A stretch of 64,000 bases of DNA from Actinokineospora fastidiosa (GTDB taxonomy: Bacteria > Actinomycetota > Actinomycetes > Mycobacteriales > Pseudonocardiaceae). The notes under the pieces were generated by a model. It was not told the origin of the DNA. It did not search any database and saw only the letters and a program-made list of their open reading frames with translations. Of the stretch, positions 36,504 through 45,208 are shown one piece after another (the stretch's first letter is position 1; the number at the start of each line of letters is the position of its first letter). The stretch is taken from NCBI RefSeq assembly GCF_014648415.1, contig NZ_BMRB01000001.1, positions 1,550,001 to 1,614,000 on the forward strand, in the 5' to 3' direction. Position numbers and translations under genes: made by a program.

Positions 36504-37481
36504 CTAGCTGTATCCGGCGATGGCGTGCGGCACGTACGGCTCGGCGAGCCGGGCCAGCTCCTCCGGGGTCAGCTCCACGTCCACCGCGGCGGCCGCGTCC
36601 GTCAGGTGGTGGGGCTTGGTGGCGCCGATGATCGGGGCGGTGATGCCCGGCTGCTGGAGCACCCAGGCCAGCGCCACCTGCGCCCTCGGCAGCCCGCGCT
36701 CGGCGGCGATGTCGGCCACGACCTGGGCGACCCTGCGGTCGGCCTGTTCGGTGGCCGCGTAGAGCCCGGCCTGGATGGGGTCGCCCTCGGTGCGGGCGGA
36801 GGTGTCGTCCCAGTCGCGGGTCAGCTTGCCCCTGGCCAGGGGGCTCCACGGGGTGACGCCGATGCCCTCCTCGCGGCAGTAGGGCAGCATCTCCCGCTCT
36901 TCCTCGCGGTTGATGAGGTTGTAGTGGTTCTGCATGCTGATGAACCGGGTCCATCCGTGCAGGTCGGCGGTGTACTGCGCCTTCACGAACTGCCAGGTGT
37001 GCATCGACGACGCCCCGAGGTAGCGGACCTTGCCCGCCCGGACGACGTCGTGCAGGGCCTGCATCGTCTCCTCGATGGGCGTCTCGTAGTCCCACCGGTG
37101 GATGATGTAGAGGTCGATGTAGTCCGTCCCGAGCCGGGCCAGGGACGCGTCGACCTCGCGCAGGATCGCCTTGCGCGACAGCCCGCCGGTCAGCGGCGCG
37201 CCCATCGGGAAGTAGACCTTGGTGGCGATGACCACGTCGTCGCGGACGCCCAGCTTGCGCAGCGCCGAGCCGACGATCTCCTCGCTGGACCCCAGCGAGT
37301 ACATGTTCGCCGTGTCGAGGAAGTTGATGCCCAGGTCCAGCGCCTGCGTCAGGAACGGGAGCGCCTCGGCCTCCGGCAGCGTCCAGGGGTGCGTGCCGCG
37401 CCCCGGGTCGCCGTAACTCATGCACCCGAGCGCGATCCGCGACACCTTCAGCCCGGACGAACCCAGTCGCGCGTACTGCAC
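36504..37481 (-). CDS. Aldo/keto reductase
   Basis: 325 residues from GTG 37481, chosen because GGGAGGGAAC immediately precedes it and the protein then begins MQYARLGSSGLKVSRIALG as in its family; the longer frame has no support. The AKR catalytic set is visible: DTANMY (Asp and Tyr), the Lys in ATKVYF and the His in YIIHRWD. The C-terminal NADPH-binding region (GVTPWSPLARGKL, PIIGATKPHHLTDA) is complete. Substrate unknown. It is the only metabolic gene inserted between the secY and infA blocks. Confidence 0.92.
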   Translation of the reverse strand: MQYARLGSSGLKVSRIALGCMSYGDPGRGTHPWTLPEAEALPFLTQALDLGINFLDTANMYSLGSSEEIVGSALRKLGVRDDVVIATKVYFPMGAPLTGGLSRKAILREVDASLARLGTDYIDLYIIHRWDYETPIEETMQALHDVVRAGKVRYLGASSMHTWQFVKAQYTADLHGWTRFISMQNHYNLINREEEREMLPYCREEGIGVTPWSPLARGKLTRDWDDTSARTEGDPIQAGLYAATEQADRRVAQVVADIAAERGLPRAQVALAWVLQQPGITAPIIGATKPHHLTDAAAAVDVELTPEELARLAEPYVPHAIAGYS

Positions 37482-37621
37482 GTTCCCTCCCAGTCCCGAC
37501 GAACTCAGGATGCCGACCTTACTGAGCCGCGGAGATCCGATCAGCCGATAATCCGATGAACCGGGTGAGCAGGCGGTTCGCCGCTTGCGGAGGCCGTCGG
37601 GTGTCGGGTATTGGACCCGAT

Positions 37622-37650
37622 TTGGGTCACGGTCGGTGAGTGCGTACACT
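37622..37650 (+). promoter_or_regulatory. infA promoter
   Basis: TTGGGT (37622-37627), a 17-bp spacer and TACACT (37645-37650), giving a leader of about 113 nt to infA. A good match to the vegetative sigma consensus for this group. Confidence 0.7.
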
Positions 37651-37769
37651 AGGCAGGTGGCGCTGTGCAAGCGCCGTCTCTGTCGTGCGTGTCGTCCAGG
37701 ACAATGTAGTTGTTGCCCTGGCGCGCGGCGCGGCAGTGTCACCCGACACCGTCACGAAACGCGGAGGAC

Positions 37770-37991
37770 ATGGGCAAGAAGGACGGGGCCATCGAGGTCG
37801 AAGGCCGCGTGGTCGAGCCACTCCCCAACGCGATGTTCCGCGTCGAGTTGGAGAACGGCCACAAGGTGCTGGCACACATCAGCGGCAAGATGCGGCAGCA
37901 CTACATCCGCATCCTGCCCGAGGACCGGGTCGTCGTAGAGCTGTCGCCCTACGACCTGTCCCGCGGCCGCATCGTCTACCGCTACAAGTGA
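37770..37991 (+). CDS. infA: Translation initiation factor IF-1
   Basis: 73 residues, full length, from ATG 37770 with GCGGAGGA upstream. An S1/OB fold ([47 protein letters not shown]) that occupies the A site during initiation. Upstream in-frame sequence is leader. Confidence 0.98.
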   Translation: MGKKDGAIEVEGRVVEPLPNAMFRVELENGHKVLAHISGKMRQHYIRILPEDRVVVELSPYDLSRGRIVYRYK

Positions 37992-37993
37992 CC

Positions 37994-38043
37994 CCCGGTC
38001 CGTGCCGGACCGGGCCACTACTGCTGCCCCCGCGCACGCGGGG
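37994..38043 (+). other. Two hairpins in the infA-rpmJ gap
   Basis: CCCGGTCC (37994-38001) pairs with 38007-38014, and CCCCGCG (38028-38034) with 38037-38043. Neither has a T tract. They may protect or process the polycistronic mRNA rather than end it, since rpmJ follows 30 bp later. Confidence 0.5.
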
Positions 38044-38072
38044 CTAGGCGGCCGAGCAGGAGAAACAAGGAC

Positions 38073-38186
38073 GTGAAGGTCCAGCCGAGCGTCAAGAAGA
38101 TCTGCGACAAGTGCAAGGTGATCCGCCGTCACGGGCGGGTCATGGTGATCTGCGAGAACCTGCGCCACAAGCAGCGCCAGGGCTGA
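38073..38186 (+). CDS. rpmJ: 50S ribosomal protein L36
   Basis: 37 residues from GTG 38073 with CAGGAGAAACAAGG upstream. Zinc-binding form: [19 protein letters not shown] followed by [10 protein letters not shown] (three Cys and one His). Small and easily missed; its place between infA and rpsM is the standard one. Confidence 0.96.
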   Translation: MKVQPSVKKICDKCKVIRRHGRVMVICENLRHKQRQG

Positions 38187-38220
38187 TCACGCAGCACTGA
38201 CGAGGACCTCCCTCAACCTG

Positions 38221-38287
38221 CCGGGTCACACGGACCCGGTTCACGCCCGGACTTCAGGCCGGGTCCCCGACCTCGAGTCGGTCGGGG
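38221..38287 (+). promoter_or_regulatory. rpsM leader with competing helices
   Basis: Three helices can form upstream of rpsM: H1 (38221-38227 with 38233-38239), H2 (38232-38239 with 38259-38266) and H3 (38265-38272 with 38280-38287, 8 bp). H2 shares its left arm with H1 and two bases with H3, so they exclude one another. In E. coli the equivalent leader is the S4 control site; a similar role here is inference. Confidence 0.45.
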
Positions 38288-38335
38288 GTGGTGGGGGAGC
38301 AGACCTGGAGATACCGACAGGAGACAGAAGCCGCC

Positions 38336-38716
38336 ATGGCACGACTCGTTGGCGTCGACCTCCCCCGCGAGAAGCGGATGGAGATCGCGCTCACCTACAT
38401 CTTCGGCATCGGCCGCACGCGCTCGAAGGAGCTGCTTGCCGCCACCGAGATCTCGCCCGACCTGCGCGTCAAGGATCTCTCCGACGAGGAGCTGACCCGG
38501 CTGCGCGACTACATCGAGAACAACTTCAAGGTCGAGGGTGACCTCCGCCGCGAGGTGCAGGCCGACATTCGACGCAAGATCGAGATCGGCTGCTACGAGG
38601 GCCTGCGCTGGCGTCGTGGTCTGCCGGTCCGCGGTCAGCGGACCAAGACCAACGCCCGCACCCGCAAGGGCCCGAAGAAGACGGTTGCAGGCAAGAAGAA
38701 GGCCGGAAAGAAGTGA
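38336..38716 (+). CDS. rpsM: 30S ribosomal protein S13
   Basis: 126 residues from ATG 38336 ([30 protein letters not shown]). Helix-hairpin regions and the C-terminal [22 protein letters not shown] tail that contacts P-site tRNA are present. First gene of the alpha operon. Confidence 0.98.
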   Translation: MARLVGVDLPREKRMEIALTYIFGIGRTRSKELLAATEISPDLRVKDLSDEELTRLRDYIENNFKVEGDLRREVQADIRRKIEIGCYEGLRWRRGLPVRGQRTKTNARTRKGPKKTVAGKKKAGKK

Positions 38717-38895
38717 GCACGGGCCGCCAGACCGTGGTCGTCGCCCCGCAGCGGCGACGCAACCGGGCCTTCGTGGCTCTTGCCGTCGCGCCTCGGGACA
38801 GCCGTCCGGCTGCCCTGCGCGAGCTGTACACGGACGCCGGGACAGTCATCCGGCACGCGGCCCCCACCGTCACCACCTCGAAGCGTTCGAAGTAG
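38713..38895 (+). CDS. Possible small ORF between rpsM and rpsK
   Basis: 60 residues from GTG 38713, overlapping the rpsM stop by 4 bp (GTGA) with GGAAAGAAG upstream, and ending 15 bp before rpsK. Third positions are mostly G or C, as in real genes here. The product is basic ([26 protein letters not shown]). I know no gene at this place in other actinobacteria and GC-rich spacers often give such frames, so it may be chance. Confidence 0.3.
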   Translation: MSTGRQTVVVAPQRRRNRAFVALAVAPRDSRPAALRELYTDAGTVIRHAAPTVTTSKRSK

Positions 38896-38910
38896 GAGCA
38901 CACCCAAGAC

Positions 38911-39318
38911 ATGCCCCCCAAGTCGCGCACCGGCGCCGGAGTCAAGAAAGTCCGGCGCAAGGAAAAGAAGAACATCTCGCACGGGCACGCCCACATCAAG
39001 AGCACGTTCAACAACACGATCGTCTCCATCACCGACCCGACCGGCGCCGTGATCTCGTGGGCGTCCTCCGGGCACGTCGGCTTCAAGGGCTCGCGCAAGT
39101 CGACCCCGTTCGCCGCGCAGATGGCCGCCGAGAACGCCGCCCGCAAGGCCGCGGAGCACGGCATGAAGAAGGTCGACGTGTTCGTGAAGGGCCCCGGCTC
39201 CGGCCGGGAGACCGCGATCCGGTCGCTGCAGGCCGCCGGTCTCGAGGTCGGCACGATCCAGGACGTGACCCCGCAGCCTCACAACGGCTGCCGCCCGCCC
39301 AAGCGGCGCCGGGTCTGA
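38911..39318 (+). CDS. rpsK: 30S ribosomal protein S11
   Basis: 135 residues. The conserved [35 protein letters not shown] core and C-terminal [18 protein letters not shown] are intact (the Asn-Gly is a known isoaspartate site in other bacteria). It lies in the 30S platform next to the E site. Confidence 0.98.
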   Translation: MPPKSRTGAGVKKVRRKEKKNISHGHAHIKSTFNNTIVSITDPTGAVISWASSGHVGFKGSRKSTPFAAQMAAENAARKAAEHGMKKVDVFVKGPGSGRETAIRSLQAAGLEVGTIQDVTPQPHNGCRPPKRRRV

Positions 39319-39341
39319 GGAACGGGGAGGAGTAGAAAACC

Positions 39342-39947
39342 ATGGCACGCTACACCGGCCCCGCGACGCGCATCTCGCGTCGGCTCAAGGTCGACCTCGT
39401 CGGCGGCGACCAGGCCTTCGAGCGCCGCCCCTACCCGCCCGGCCAGCACGGCCGCGGCCGGGTCAAGGAGAGCGAGTACCTGCTCCAGCTGCAGGAGAAG
39501 CAGAAGGCGCGCTACACCTACGGCGTCCTCGAGCGGCAGTTCCGCCGCTACTACGAGGAGGCCGTGCGCCGCCAGGGCAAGACCGGCGAGGTCCTGCTCC
39601 AGCTGCTCGAGTCCCGCCTGGACAACGTGGTCTACCGCGCGGGCCTGGCCCGCACCCGCCGCCAGGCGCGGCAGCTGGTCAGCCACGGGCACTTCCTGGT
39701 CAACGGCAAGAAGGTCAACGTCCCCAGCTTCCAGGTGTCGAAGTTCGACATCATCGACGTGAAGCCGAAGTCGCTGCCCACGCTGCCGTTCGTGGCCGCC
39801 AAGGAGTCCGTCGGCGACCGCCCGATCCCGGGCTGGCTGCAGCTGGTCCCGTCGAACCTGCGCATCCTCGTGCACCAGCTGCCCGAGCGCGCCCAGATCG
39901 ACGTCCCGGTGCAGGAGCAGCTGATCGTCGAGTTCTACTCGAAGTAG
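39342..39947 (+). CDS. rpsD: 30S ribosomal protein S4
   Basis: 201 residues. An S4 RNA-binding domain ([30 protein letters not shown]) and the N-terminal domain are present. The N-terminus lacks the four Cys zinc site of some S4 proteins ([18 protein letters not shown]), so this is the zinc-free form. Assembly initiator and, in E. coli, repressor of this operon. Confidence 0.98.
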   Translation: MARYTGPATRISRRLKVDLVGGDQAFERRPYPPGQHGRGRVKESEYLLQLQEKQKARYTYGVLERQFRRYYEEAVRRQGKTGEVLLQLLESRLDNVVYRAGLARTRRQARQLVSHGHFLVNGKKVNVPSFQVSKFDIIDVKPKSLPTLPFVAAKESVGDRPIPGWLQLVPSNLRILVHQLPERAQIDVPVQEQLIVEFYSK

Positions 39948-39955
39948 TCGTTTCC

Positions 39956-39980
39956 GGCGGCGGCCGGCCCGGCCGCCGCC
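39956..39980 (+). terminator. Terminator-like hairpin between rpsD and rpoA
   Basis: GGCGGCGGCCGG (39956-39967) is complementary to 39969-39980, allowing a stem of about 10 bp, followed by TTCTTTCG. It lies 9 bp after the rpsD stop, so it may limit transcription into rpoA. A -10-like TATAGC sits near 39999. Confidence 0.6.
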
Positions 39981-40032
39981 TTCTTTCGCTGGGCGTCATA
40001 TAGCGGGCGCCTTCGGAAAGGAACCACCAGAA

Positions 40033-41085
40033 GTGCTCATCTCACAGCGTCCCACCCTGACCGAGGAGCCGGTCAACGAGACCCGCTCCCGCTTCGTCAT
40101 CGAGCCGCTCGAGCCCGGCTTCGGCTACACGCTCGGCAACTCGCTGCGCCGCACGCTGCTGTCCTCGATCCCCGGCGCGTCCGTGACTAGCATCCGCATC
40201 GACGGCGTGCTGCACGAGTTCACGACCGTTCCGGGTGTCAAGGAGGACGTCACCGACATCATCCTGAACCTCAAGGAGCTGGTGATCTCCTCCGAGGAGG
40301 ACGAGCCGGTGACGATGTACCTGCGCAAGCAGGGCCCCGGTGAGGTCACCGCGGGCGACATCGTGCCGCCCGCGGGCGTCACGGTGCACAACCCGGATCT
40401 GCACATCGCCACGCTGAACGGCAAGGGCAAGCTGGAGATCGAGCTCGTCGTCGAGCGCGGTCGCGGCTACGTCCCGGCGATGCAGAACAAGCAGGCGGGC
40501 GCCGAGATCGGCCGGATCCCGGTCGACTCGATCTACTCGCCGGTGCTCAAGGTGACCTACAAGGTCGAGGCCACCCGTGTCGAGCAGCGCACCGACTTCG
40601 ACAAGCTGGTGCTCGACGTGGAGACCAAGCCGTCGATCACGCCGCGCGACGCCGTCGCGTCGGCGGGCAAGACGCTGGTGGAGCTCTTCGGCCTGGCCCG
40701 CGAGCTCAACGTGGACGCCGAGGGCATCGAGATCGGCCCGTCGCCGCAGGAGGCGGACACCATCGCCGCCTACGCGATGCCGATCGAGGACCTCGACCTC
40801 ACCGTGCGCTCGTACAACTGCCTCAAGCGCGAGGGCATCCACACCGTGGGCGAGCTGGTCTCGCGCAGCGAGGCGGACCTGCTGGACATCCGCAACTTCG
40901 GCGCGAAGTCCATCGACGAGGTCAAGATGAAGCTGGTCGGCCTCGGGCTCGCGCTCAAGGACAGCCCGCCCGGATTCGACCCGTCGGCCGCCGCTACCGA
41001 CTACTCGGCCGACGCGGGCTGGTCCACCGGGGCGGACACGGGCAACGACGACGGCCAGGACTACGCGGAGACCGAGCAGCTCTAG
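40033..41085 (+). CDS. rpoA: DNA-directed RNA polymerase subunit alpha
   Basis: 350 residues from GTG 40033 with GGAAAGGAACC upstream. N-terminal dimerisation domain ([28 protein letters not shown]) and C-terminal domain ([41 protein letters not shown]) that binds UP elements and activators. The last 35 residues are an acidic tail typical of actinobacteria. Confidence 0.99.
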   Translation: MLISQRPTLTEEPVNETRSRFVIEPLEPGFGYTLGNSLRRTLLSSIPGASVTSIRIDGVLHEFTTVPGVKEDVTDIILNLKELVISSEEDEPVTMYLRKQGPGEVTAGDIVPPAGVTVHNPDLHIATLNGKGKLEIELVVERGRGYVPAMQNKQAGAEIGRIPVDSIYSPVLKVTYKVEATRVEQRTDFDKLVLDVETKPSITPRDAVASAGKTLVELFGLARELNVDAEGIEIGPSPQEADTIAAYAMPIEDLDLTVRSYNCLKREGIHTVGELVSRSEADLLDIRNFGAKSIDEVKMKLVGLGLALKDSPPGFDPSAAATDYSADAGWSTGADTGNDDGQDYAETEQL

Positions 41086-41125
41086 GTCCTCGCGGGCCTC
41101 GCTGATCTTAATCAAGGAGCATCCA

Positions 41126-41710
41126 ATGCCCACCCCAACCAAGGGCGCCCGGCTGGGCGCGGGCCCGGCCCACGAGCGGCTGCTGCTGGCCAACCTGGCC
41201 ACGTCGCTGTTCCAGAACGGCCGCATCACCACCACCGAGGCCAAGGCCAAGCGCCTGCGGCCGTACGCGGAGCGGCTGATCACCAAGGCCAAGCGCGGCG
41301 ACCTGCACAACCGCCGCGAGATCATGAAGGTCATCCGGGACAAGGACGTCGTCCAGCGCCTGATGACCGAGATCGGCCCGTTCTTCAGCGACCGCAACGG
41401 CGGTTACCTGCGGATCGTCAAGACCATGCCGCGCCGGGGCGACAACGCCGCCATGGCCGTCATCGAGCTCATCCAGGAGAAGACGGTGACCGCGGAGGCC
41501 GAGGCCGCCCGCAAGACCCGCTTCGCCGCGGACGAGAAGAAGGCCGACGAGAAGAAGGCCGACGAGACGACTGACGAGGCGACGGCGGCCGAGGAGACCA
41601 CCGACGCCGCCGACGTGGTGGACCAGGACGCCGACGCGCCCGAGTCGGCCACCAAGGACGCCGCGGAGGAGCCCGCCGAGGGCGCCGACGACAAGGACAA
41701 GACGTCCTGA
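41126..41710 (+). CDS. rplQ: 50S ribosomal protein L17 with acidic/Lys-rich tail
   Basis: 194 residues; the L17 core ends near residue 120 ([19 protein letters not shown]). The rest is a low-complexity tail with two copies of DEKKA followed by Asp/Glu/Ala/Thr. Such tails occur in actinobacterial L17 but this one is long. Starts 40 bp after rpoA. Confidence 0.97.
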   Translation: MPTPTKGARLGAGPAHERLLLANLATSLFQNGRITTTEAKAKRLRPYAERLITKAKRGDLHNRREIMKVIRDKDVVQRLMTEIGPFFSDRNGGYLRIVKTMPRRGDNAAMAVIELIQEKTVTAEAEAARKTRFAADEKKADEKKADETTDEATAAEETTDAADVVDQDADAPESATKDAAEEPAEGADDKDKTS

Positions 41711-41772
41711 CCGAGCACGTCCCGGACGAGCCCGTCATCCCGGTTGGGGATGGCGGGCTCGCCCGCTTCCGC

Positions 41773-42549
41773 ATGGACATCGCCTACGACGGCGCGGGTT
41801 TCTCCGGCTGGGCCCGCCAGCCGTCGCGGCGCACGGTGTGCGGGGTGCTGGAGGAGGCGCTGGAGCGCGTGCTGCGCCGTCCCGTCCGGCTGACCGTGGC
41901 GGGCCGCACGGACGCCGGCGTGCACGCCAGCGGCCAGGTCGCGCACGCCGACCTCCCCGCCGACACAGACCCCGACCACCTGGTGTTCCGCCTCTCCCGG
42001 GCGTTGCCCGCCGACGTGCGGGTCACCGCGGCGCGGGTCGTCCCGGCCGCCTTCGACGCCCGCTTCGGCGCGCTCCGCAGGCACTACGCCTACCGCGTCA
42101 CCGACGCCGCGTGGCGCGCCGACCCGCTGCGCCGCGGCTTCGTGGTGGCCTGGCCCCGCCCCCTGTCCCTCGACGCCCTGACCGCCGCGTCGACACAGCT
42201 GCTGGGCGAACACGACTTCGTCGCCTTCTGCAAGCGCCGCGAGGGCGCGACGACCATCCGCGAGCTGCAGCGCCTGGAGTGGGCGCGCGAGGACGACGAG
42301 CTGATCGCCTACGTCTCCGCCGACGCGTTCTGCCACTCGATGGTCCGCAGCCTCATGGGCGCCCTGCTCGCCGTCGGCGAGGGCCGCAAACCCGCCGACT
42401 GGCCCGCCTCGATGCTGACGGCGACGACCCGCCCGTCGGAGATCACCGTCGCCCCGGCCCACGGCCTCACCCTCATCGGCGTCGACTACCCCGCCGACGC
42501 CGACCTCGCCGCCCGCGCCGAGCTCACCCGCAACGTCCGCACCCGCTGA
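41773..42549 (+). CDS. truA: tRNA pseudouridine(38-40) synthase TruA
   Basis: 258 residues from ATG 41773. Catalytic Asp D47 in [16 protein letters not shown], plus the N-terminal [15 protein letters not shown] and C-terminal [17 protein letters not shown] motifs. This ATG leaves a shorter first strand than in other TruA proteins and has no ribosome site; the frame stays open back to CTG 41707, which overlaps the rplQ stop and has AAGGA upstream, so the true start may be there. Modifies the anticodon arm of tRNAs. Confidence 0.93.
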   Translation: MDIAYDGAGFSGWARQPSRRTVCGVLEEALERVLRRPVRLTVAGRTDAGVHASGQVAHADLPADTDPDHLVFRLSRALPADVRVTAARVVPAAFDARFGALRRHYAYRVTDAAWRADPLRRGFVVAWPRPLSLDALTAASTQLLGEHDFVAFCKRREGATTIRELQRLEWAREDDELIAYVSADAFCHSMVRSLMGALLAVGEGRKPADWPASMLTATTRPSEITVAPAHGLTLIGVDYPADADLAARAELTRNVRTR

Positions 42550-42558
42550 GCGCACGGC

Positions 42559-42596
42559 GGACGGCCCGCCGAGTCCGGGAACTCGGCGGGCCGTCC
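42559..42596. terminator. Bidirectional terminator between truA and the subtilase gene
   Basis: GGACGGCCCGCCGAGT (42559-42574) pairs perfectly over 16 bp with 42581-42596 around a 6-nt loop. It closes the alpha operon and the convergent protease gene. Confidence 0.88.
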
Positions 42597-42621
42597 TGTG
42601 TGGTCACTCAGGCAGCACGAC

Positions 42622-44193
42622 TCACAGGTCGAGCGTCCAGGTGTTGATGTAGCCGGTGTCGGCGCGGTACACGTCGCGAACGGAGAGGCGCCAGGTGCCG
42701 TTGGCGGTCTCGCCTGCCAGGTTGACGGTGTAGGTCGCGATGACGTTGTCGGCGCCGTCCGAGCCGCTGGAGTTCTTCAGGCGGTAGGAGGTGCCGTCCG
42801 GGGCGATCAGGTCGATGACCAGGTCACCGCGGTAGGTGTGGCGGATGTCCACCGAGACCGTGGAGGACGCGGAGCCGCCGTCGCAGTCGGCGATGGTGAT
42901 CGAGCTGGTGACGGCCGAACCGGCGTCGGGGATGGTCACGTCGGTGCCGTTGGTCACCGGGTCGCAGCCGGTGGGCGGGGGCTCCTCGCCGCCGCCGTCG
43001 CCGGTGAACAGCAGGCGGTTCGGGGAGCCCGTCCCGGGGTTGCTGATCCTGCCGCTGGTGGCCGCGTTGATGATGGCCGAGTTCACCTGCGACGGGGTCG
43101 CCGACGGGTTGGCCGCCAGGTACAGCGCCGCGGCGCCCGCGACGTGCGGGGAGGCCATCGACGTGCCGCTGATGGTGTTGGTGGCGGTGCTGCCCGTGTG
43201 CCACGCGGACGTGATGCTCACGCCCGGCGCGAAGAGGTCGGTGCAGGTGCCGTAGTTGGAGAAGCTGGCACGCGCGTCGTTGCGGTCGCTGGCGTTGACC
43301 GTCAGCGCCTCGGTCACCCGGGCGGGCGAGGAGTTGCACGCGTTGGCGTTGGAGTTGCCCGACGCCAGCGCGTAGGTGACGCCCGCGGAGATCGAGCGGC
43401 GGACCGCGTCGTCCAGGGCGGAGGAGGCGCCGCCGCCGAGGCTCATGTTGGCGACCGCGGGCTTGACGTGGTTCTGGGTGACCCAGTCGACGCCCGCGAT
43501 GACGCCCGCGTTGGTGCCGGAGCCGCTGCAGTTGAGCACCCGGACGCCGTAGAGCTTGACGCCCTTGGCCACGCCGTAGGCGCCGCCGCCGACGGTGCCC
43601 GCCACGTGCGTGCCGTGGCCGTTGCAGTCGGTGGCGTTGTTGTCGTTGTCGACGGTGTCGCGGCCGTGGACCGCGCGGCCGCCGAAGTCCTGGTGCGTGG
43701 TCAGGATTCCGGTGTCGATGATGTAGGCGTTGACGTTGGTGGCCCGCGTCGCGAACGAGTACTTGTTGTTCAGCGGCAGCGCGGCCTGGTCGATCCGGTC
43801 CAGGCCCCACGACGGCGGGTTGAGCTGGTCCTCGGCGATGGACACGACCTGGTCGGCCTCGACGTAGGCGACGGCGGGGTCGGCGGCGAGGCGCTTGGCC
43901 TGCCGCTCCGACATGGTCGCCGAGAAGCCCTTGATCGTGGCGCTGAACCGGTGCTTGATCTTGCCGCCGTGGCGGGCGGCGAGCGCGTCGGCGGACGCGC
44001 CCTGGGCCTGGGGCCCGTCCTTCATGACGACGATGTAGCTGCCCTCGATGGCGGTCGCACTGCCAGCGCCCAGAATCCGGCCCTCGGCGGCGCTGGCGGG
44101 CGTGACCAGGCCGACGCCCGCGGCGGCTGTGGCGGCGGCGGCGATGCCCACCCCGGCGAGTCGACGCAGCGACTCGGCGCGAGACTTACCCAT
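42622..44193 (-). CDS. Secreted subtilisin-like protease (S8) with I9 propeptide and C-terminal P domain
   Basis: 523 residues from ATG 44193 with AAGGAGAT upstream. Signal peptide about 1-36 (ending TPASAAEG), inhibitor I9 propeptide about 50-118 ([10 protein letters not shown]), catalytic domain about 125-400 with D160 (IIDTGI), H193 (NGHGTHVAG) and S345 (SGTSMASPH), a short EEPPPTG linker and a proprotein-convertase P domain about 415-523 ([22 protein letters not shown]). It resembles aqualysin-type exported proteases. Cysteines (190, 222, 287, 317) could form disulfides. Sits at the edge of the T7SS locus but is a Sec-type export substrate. Confidence 0.93.
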   Translation of the reverse strand: MGKSRAESLRRLAGVGIAAAATAAAGVGLVTPASAAEGRILGAGSATAIEGSYIVVMKDGPQAQGASADALAARHGGKIKHRFSATIKGFSATMSERQAKRLAADPAVAYVEADQVVSIAEDQLNPPSWGLDRIDQAALPLNNKYSFATRATNVNAYIIDTGILTTHQDFGGRAVHGRDTVDNDNNATDCNGHGTHVAGTVGGGAYGVAKGVKLYGVRVLNCSGSGTNAGVIAGVDWVTQNHVKPAVANMSLGGGASSALDDAVRRSISAGVTYALASGNSNANACNSSPARVTEALTVNASDRNDARASFSNYGTCTDLFAPGVSITSAWHTGSTATNTISGTSMASPHVAGAAALYLAANPSATPSQVNSAIINAATSGRISNPGTGSPNRLLFTGDGGGEEPPPTGCDPVTNGTDVTIPDAGSAVTSSITIADCDGGSASSTVSVDIRHTYRGDLVIDLIAPDGTSYRLKNSSGSDGADNVIATYTVNLAGETANGTWRLSVRDVYRADTGYINTWTLDL

Positions 44194-44427
44194 CTGTCGA
44201 TCTCCTTGATGCAGGGAGCATGCGGAACCGGACCCTTGGTGGTCAGGGCCGCGTGCTGGTGGGGAGATGTTGTGGTGCAGGGTGTCCGCGCGGACGTTTC
44301 ACACAGTGGTTTAAAACCTTTAACTCTCGCAAGAGCGTTCCGTGTACGAAGCCGTCCACTTATGAACAGATGAGCAGCCCGTGGGAAACGTTTGCCCCCG
44401 GGGATGTATTCAATTGAGCCGGACGGC
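44194..44427. promoter_or_regulatory. Upstream region of the subtilase gene with a LacI-like near-palindrome
   Basis: AT-richer than its surroundings. It contains GGGAAACGTTTGCCC (44383-44397), a near-palindrome centred on CG in the style of LacI-family operators, and GGTTTAAAACC, an odd-length palindrome near 44305. No gene is supported here. Confidence 0.35.
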
Positions 44428-45150
44428 CTAGTCCCCGCGTCGGACCGGGCCCAGGATCTGCTGCTCCTTCTGGGTGGTGACCAGCCGCATGCGCTCCCAC
44501 ATGTTGCGGCCGAGGGCCACGACCTGGTCGTCGGCCAGCGAGCTCAGCTCCTGCACCATCGGCGGGGGCAGCCGCCAGATCCGGGCCGCGAGCTGGGCCT
44601 GGCCGACCGGGAGGCGCTGCATCAGCACCAGGTCGGCGGTGTTCGCCGTCGCCCCGGCCTGCGGGTGCATGTACGGCAGCACGTACACCGTGGTCTGCCA
44701 CGGCGAGCGGGGCGGGAACAGCTCCTGCGGCGTCGGGCCGCCGTCGTGCACGACCAGCAGCGGGCCGTCCTCGGACGGCCGGGGCAGCTCGACCGGGCTG
44801 AGCCTGCGGATCTGCACCAGCGGCGCGGGCCGCCCGTCCGGGCCGGTGCCCGCGGCCTTCTGCAGCACCTGCCACGCCGCGGGCCGACCGGTCGCCACGA
44901 CGACCCACGCGCCGACGGCCATCGCCCGCAGCGCCACCTGGCGGGCCAGGTACAGCCCGCCGACCAGCACGATCCGGGTGGGGGCTGGCCGCAGCGCGGA
45001 GACGAGCAGCGGCTCGCCGCGCGCGCTGGACCCCAGCACCATGCCGCCCCGGTCGCCCGACGGGCTGACCGCGCTCAGCATCTCCGGCGACACCAGGAAC
45101 TCCGGCGCGACGCCCGCGCCGCCCTTGGTGTCCATCAGCCTGCTGCTCAC
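44428..45150 (-). CDS. T7SS-locus hypothetical protein downstream of eccE
   Basis: 240 residues from GTG 45150. No signal peptide. An alpha/beta pattern is visible (TRIVLVGGLYLARQVALRAMAVGAWVVVATGRP, then GPLLVVHDGGPTPQEL and TTVYVLPYMHPQAGATANTADLVLMQRLP), suggesting a Rossmann-like or degenerate ATPase fold without a P-loop. It follows eccE by 58 bp on the same strand, so it probably serves the T7SS. Family not recognised. Confidence 0.6.
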   Translation of the reverse strand: MSSRLMDTKGGAGVAPEFLVSPEMLSAVSPSGDRGGMVLGSSARGEPLLVSALRPAPTRIVLVGGLYLARQVALRAMAVGAWVVVATGRPAAWQVLQKAAGTGPDGRPAPLVQIRRLSPVELPRPSEDGPLLVVHDGGPTPQELFPPRSPWQTTVYVLPYMHPQAGATANTADLVLMQRLPVGQAQLAARIWRLPPPMVQELSSLADDQVVALGRNMWERMRLVTTQKEQQILGPVRRGD

Positions 45151-45208
45151 GGCGCCTCCTCGCAGGCTCCGAGACGCCGTGGCATCAATGATTCGCTCGC
45201 AAGCTCAC

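Noticed and set aside
35640..37425. A 629-residue minus-strand frame covering map and the aldo/keto reductase region
   Set aside because: It is out of frame with the aldo/keto reductase and antisense to map; both real genes have intact catalytic residues.
44220..44417. A 65-residue frame upstream of the subtilase gene
   Set aside because: AT-richer regulatory stretch, no ribosome site, no recognisable protein features.
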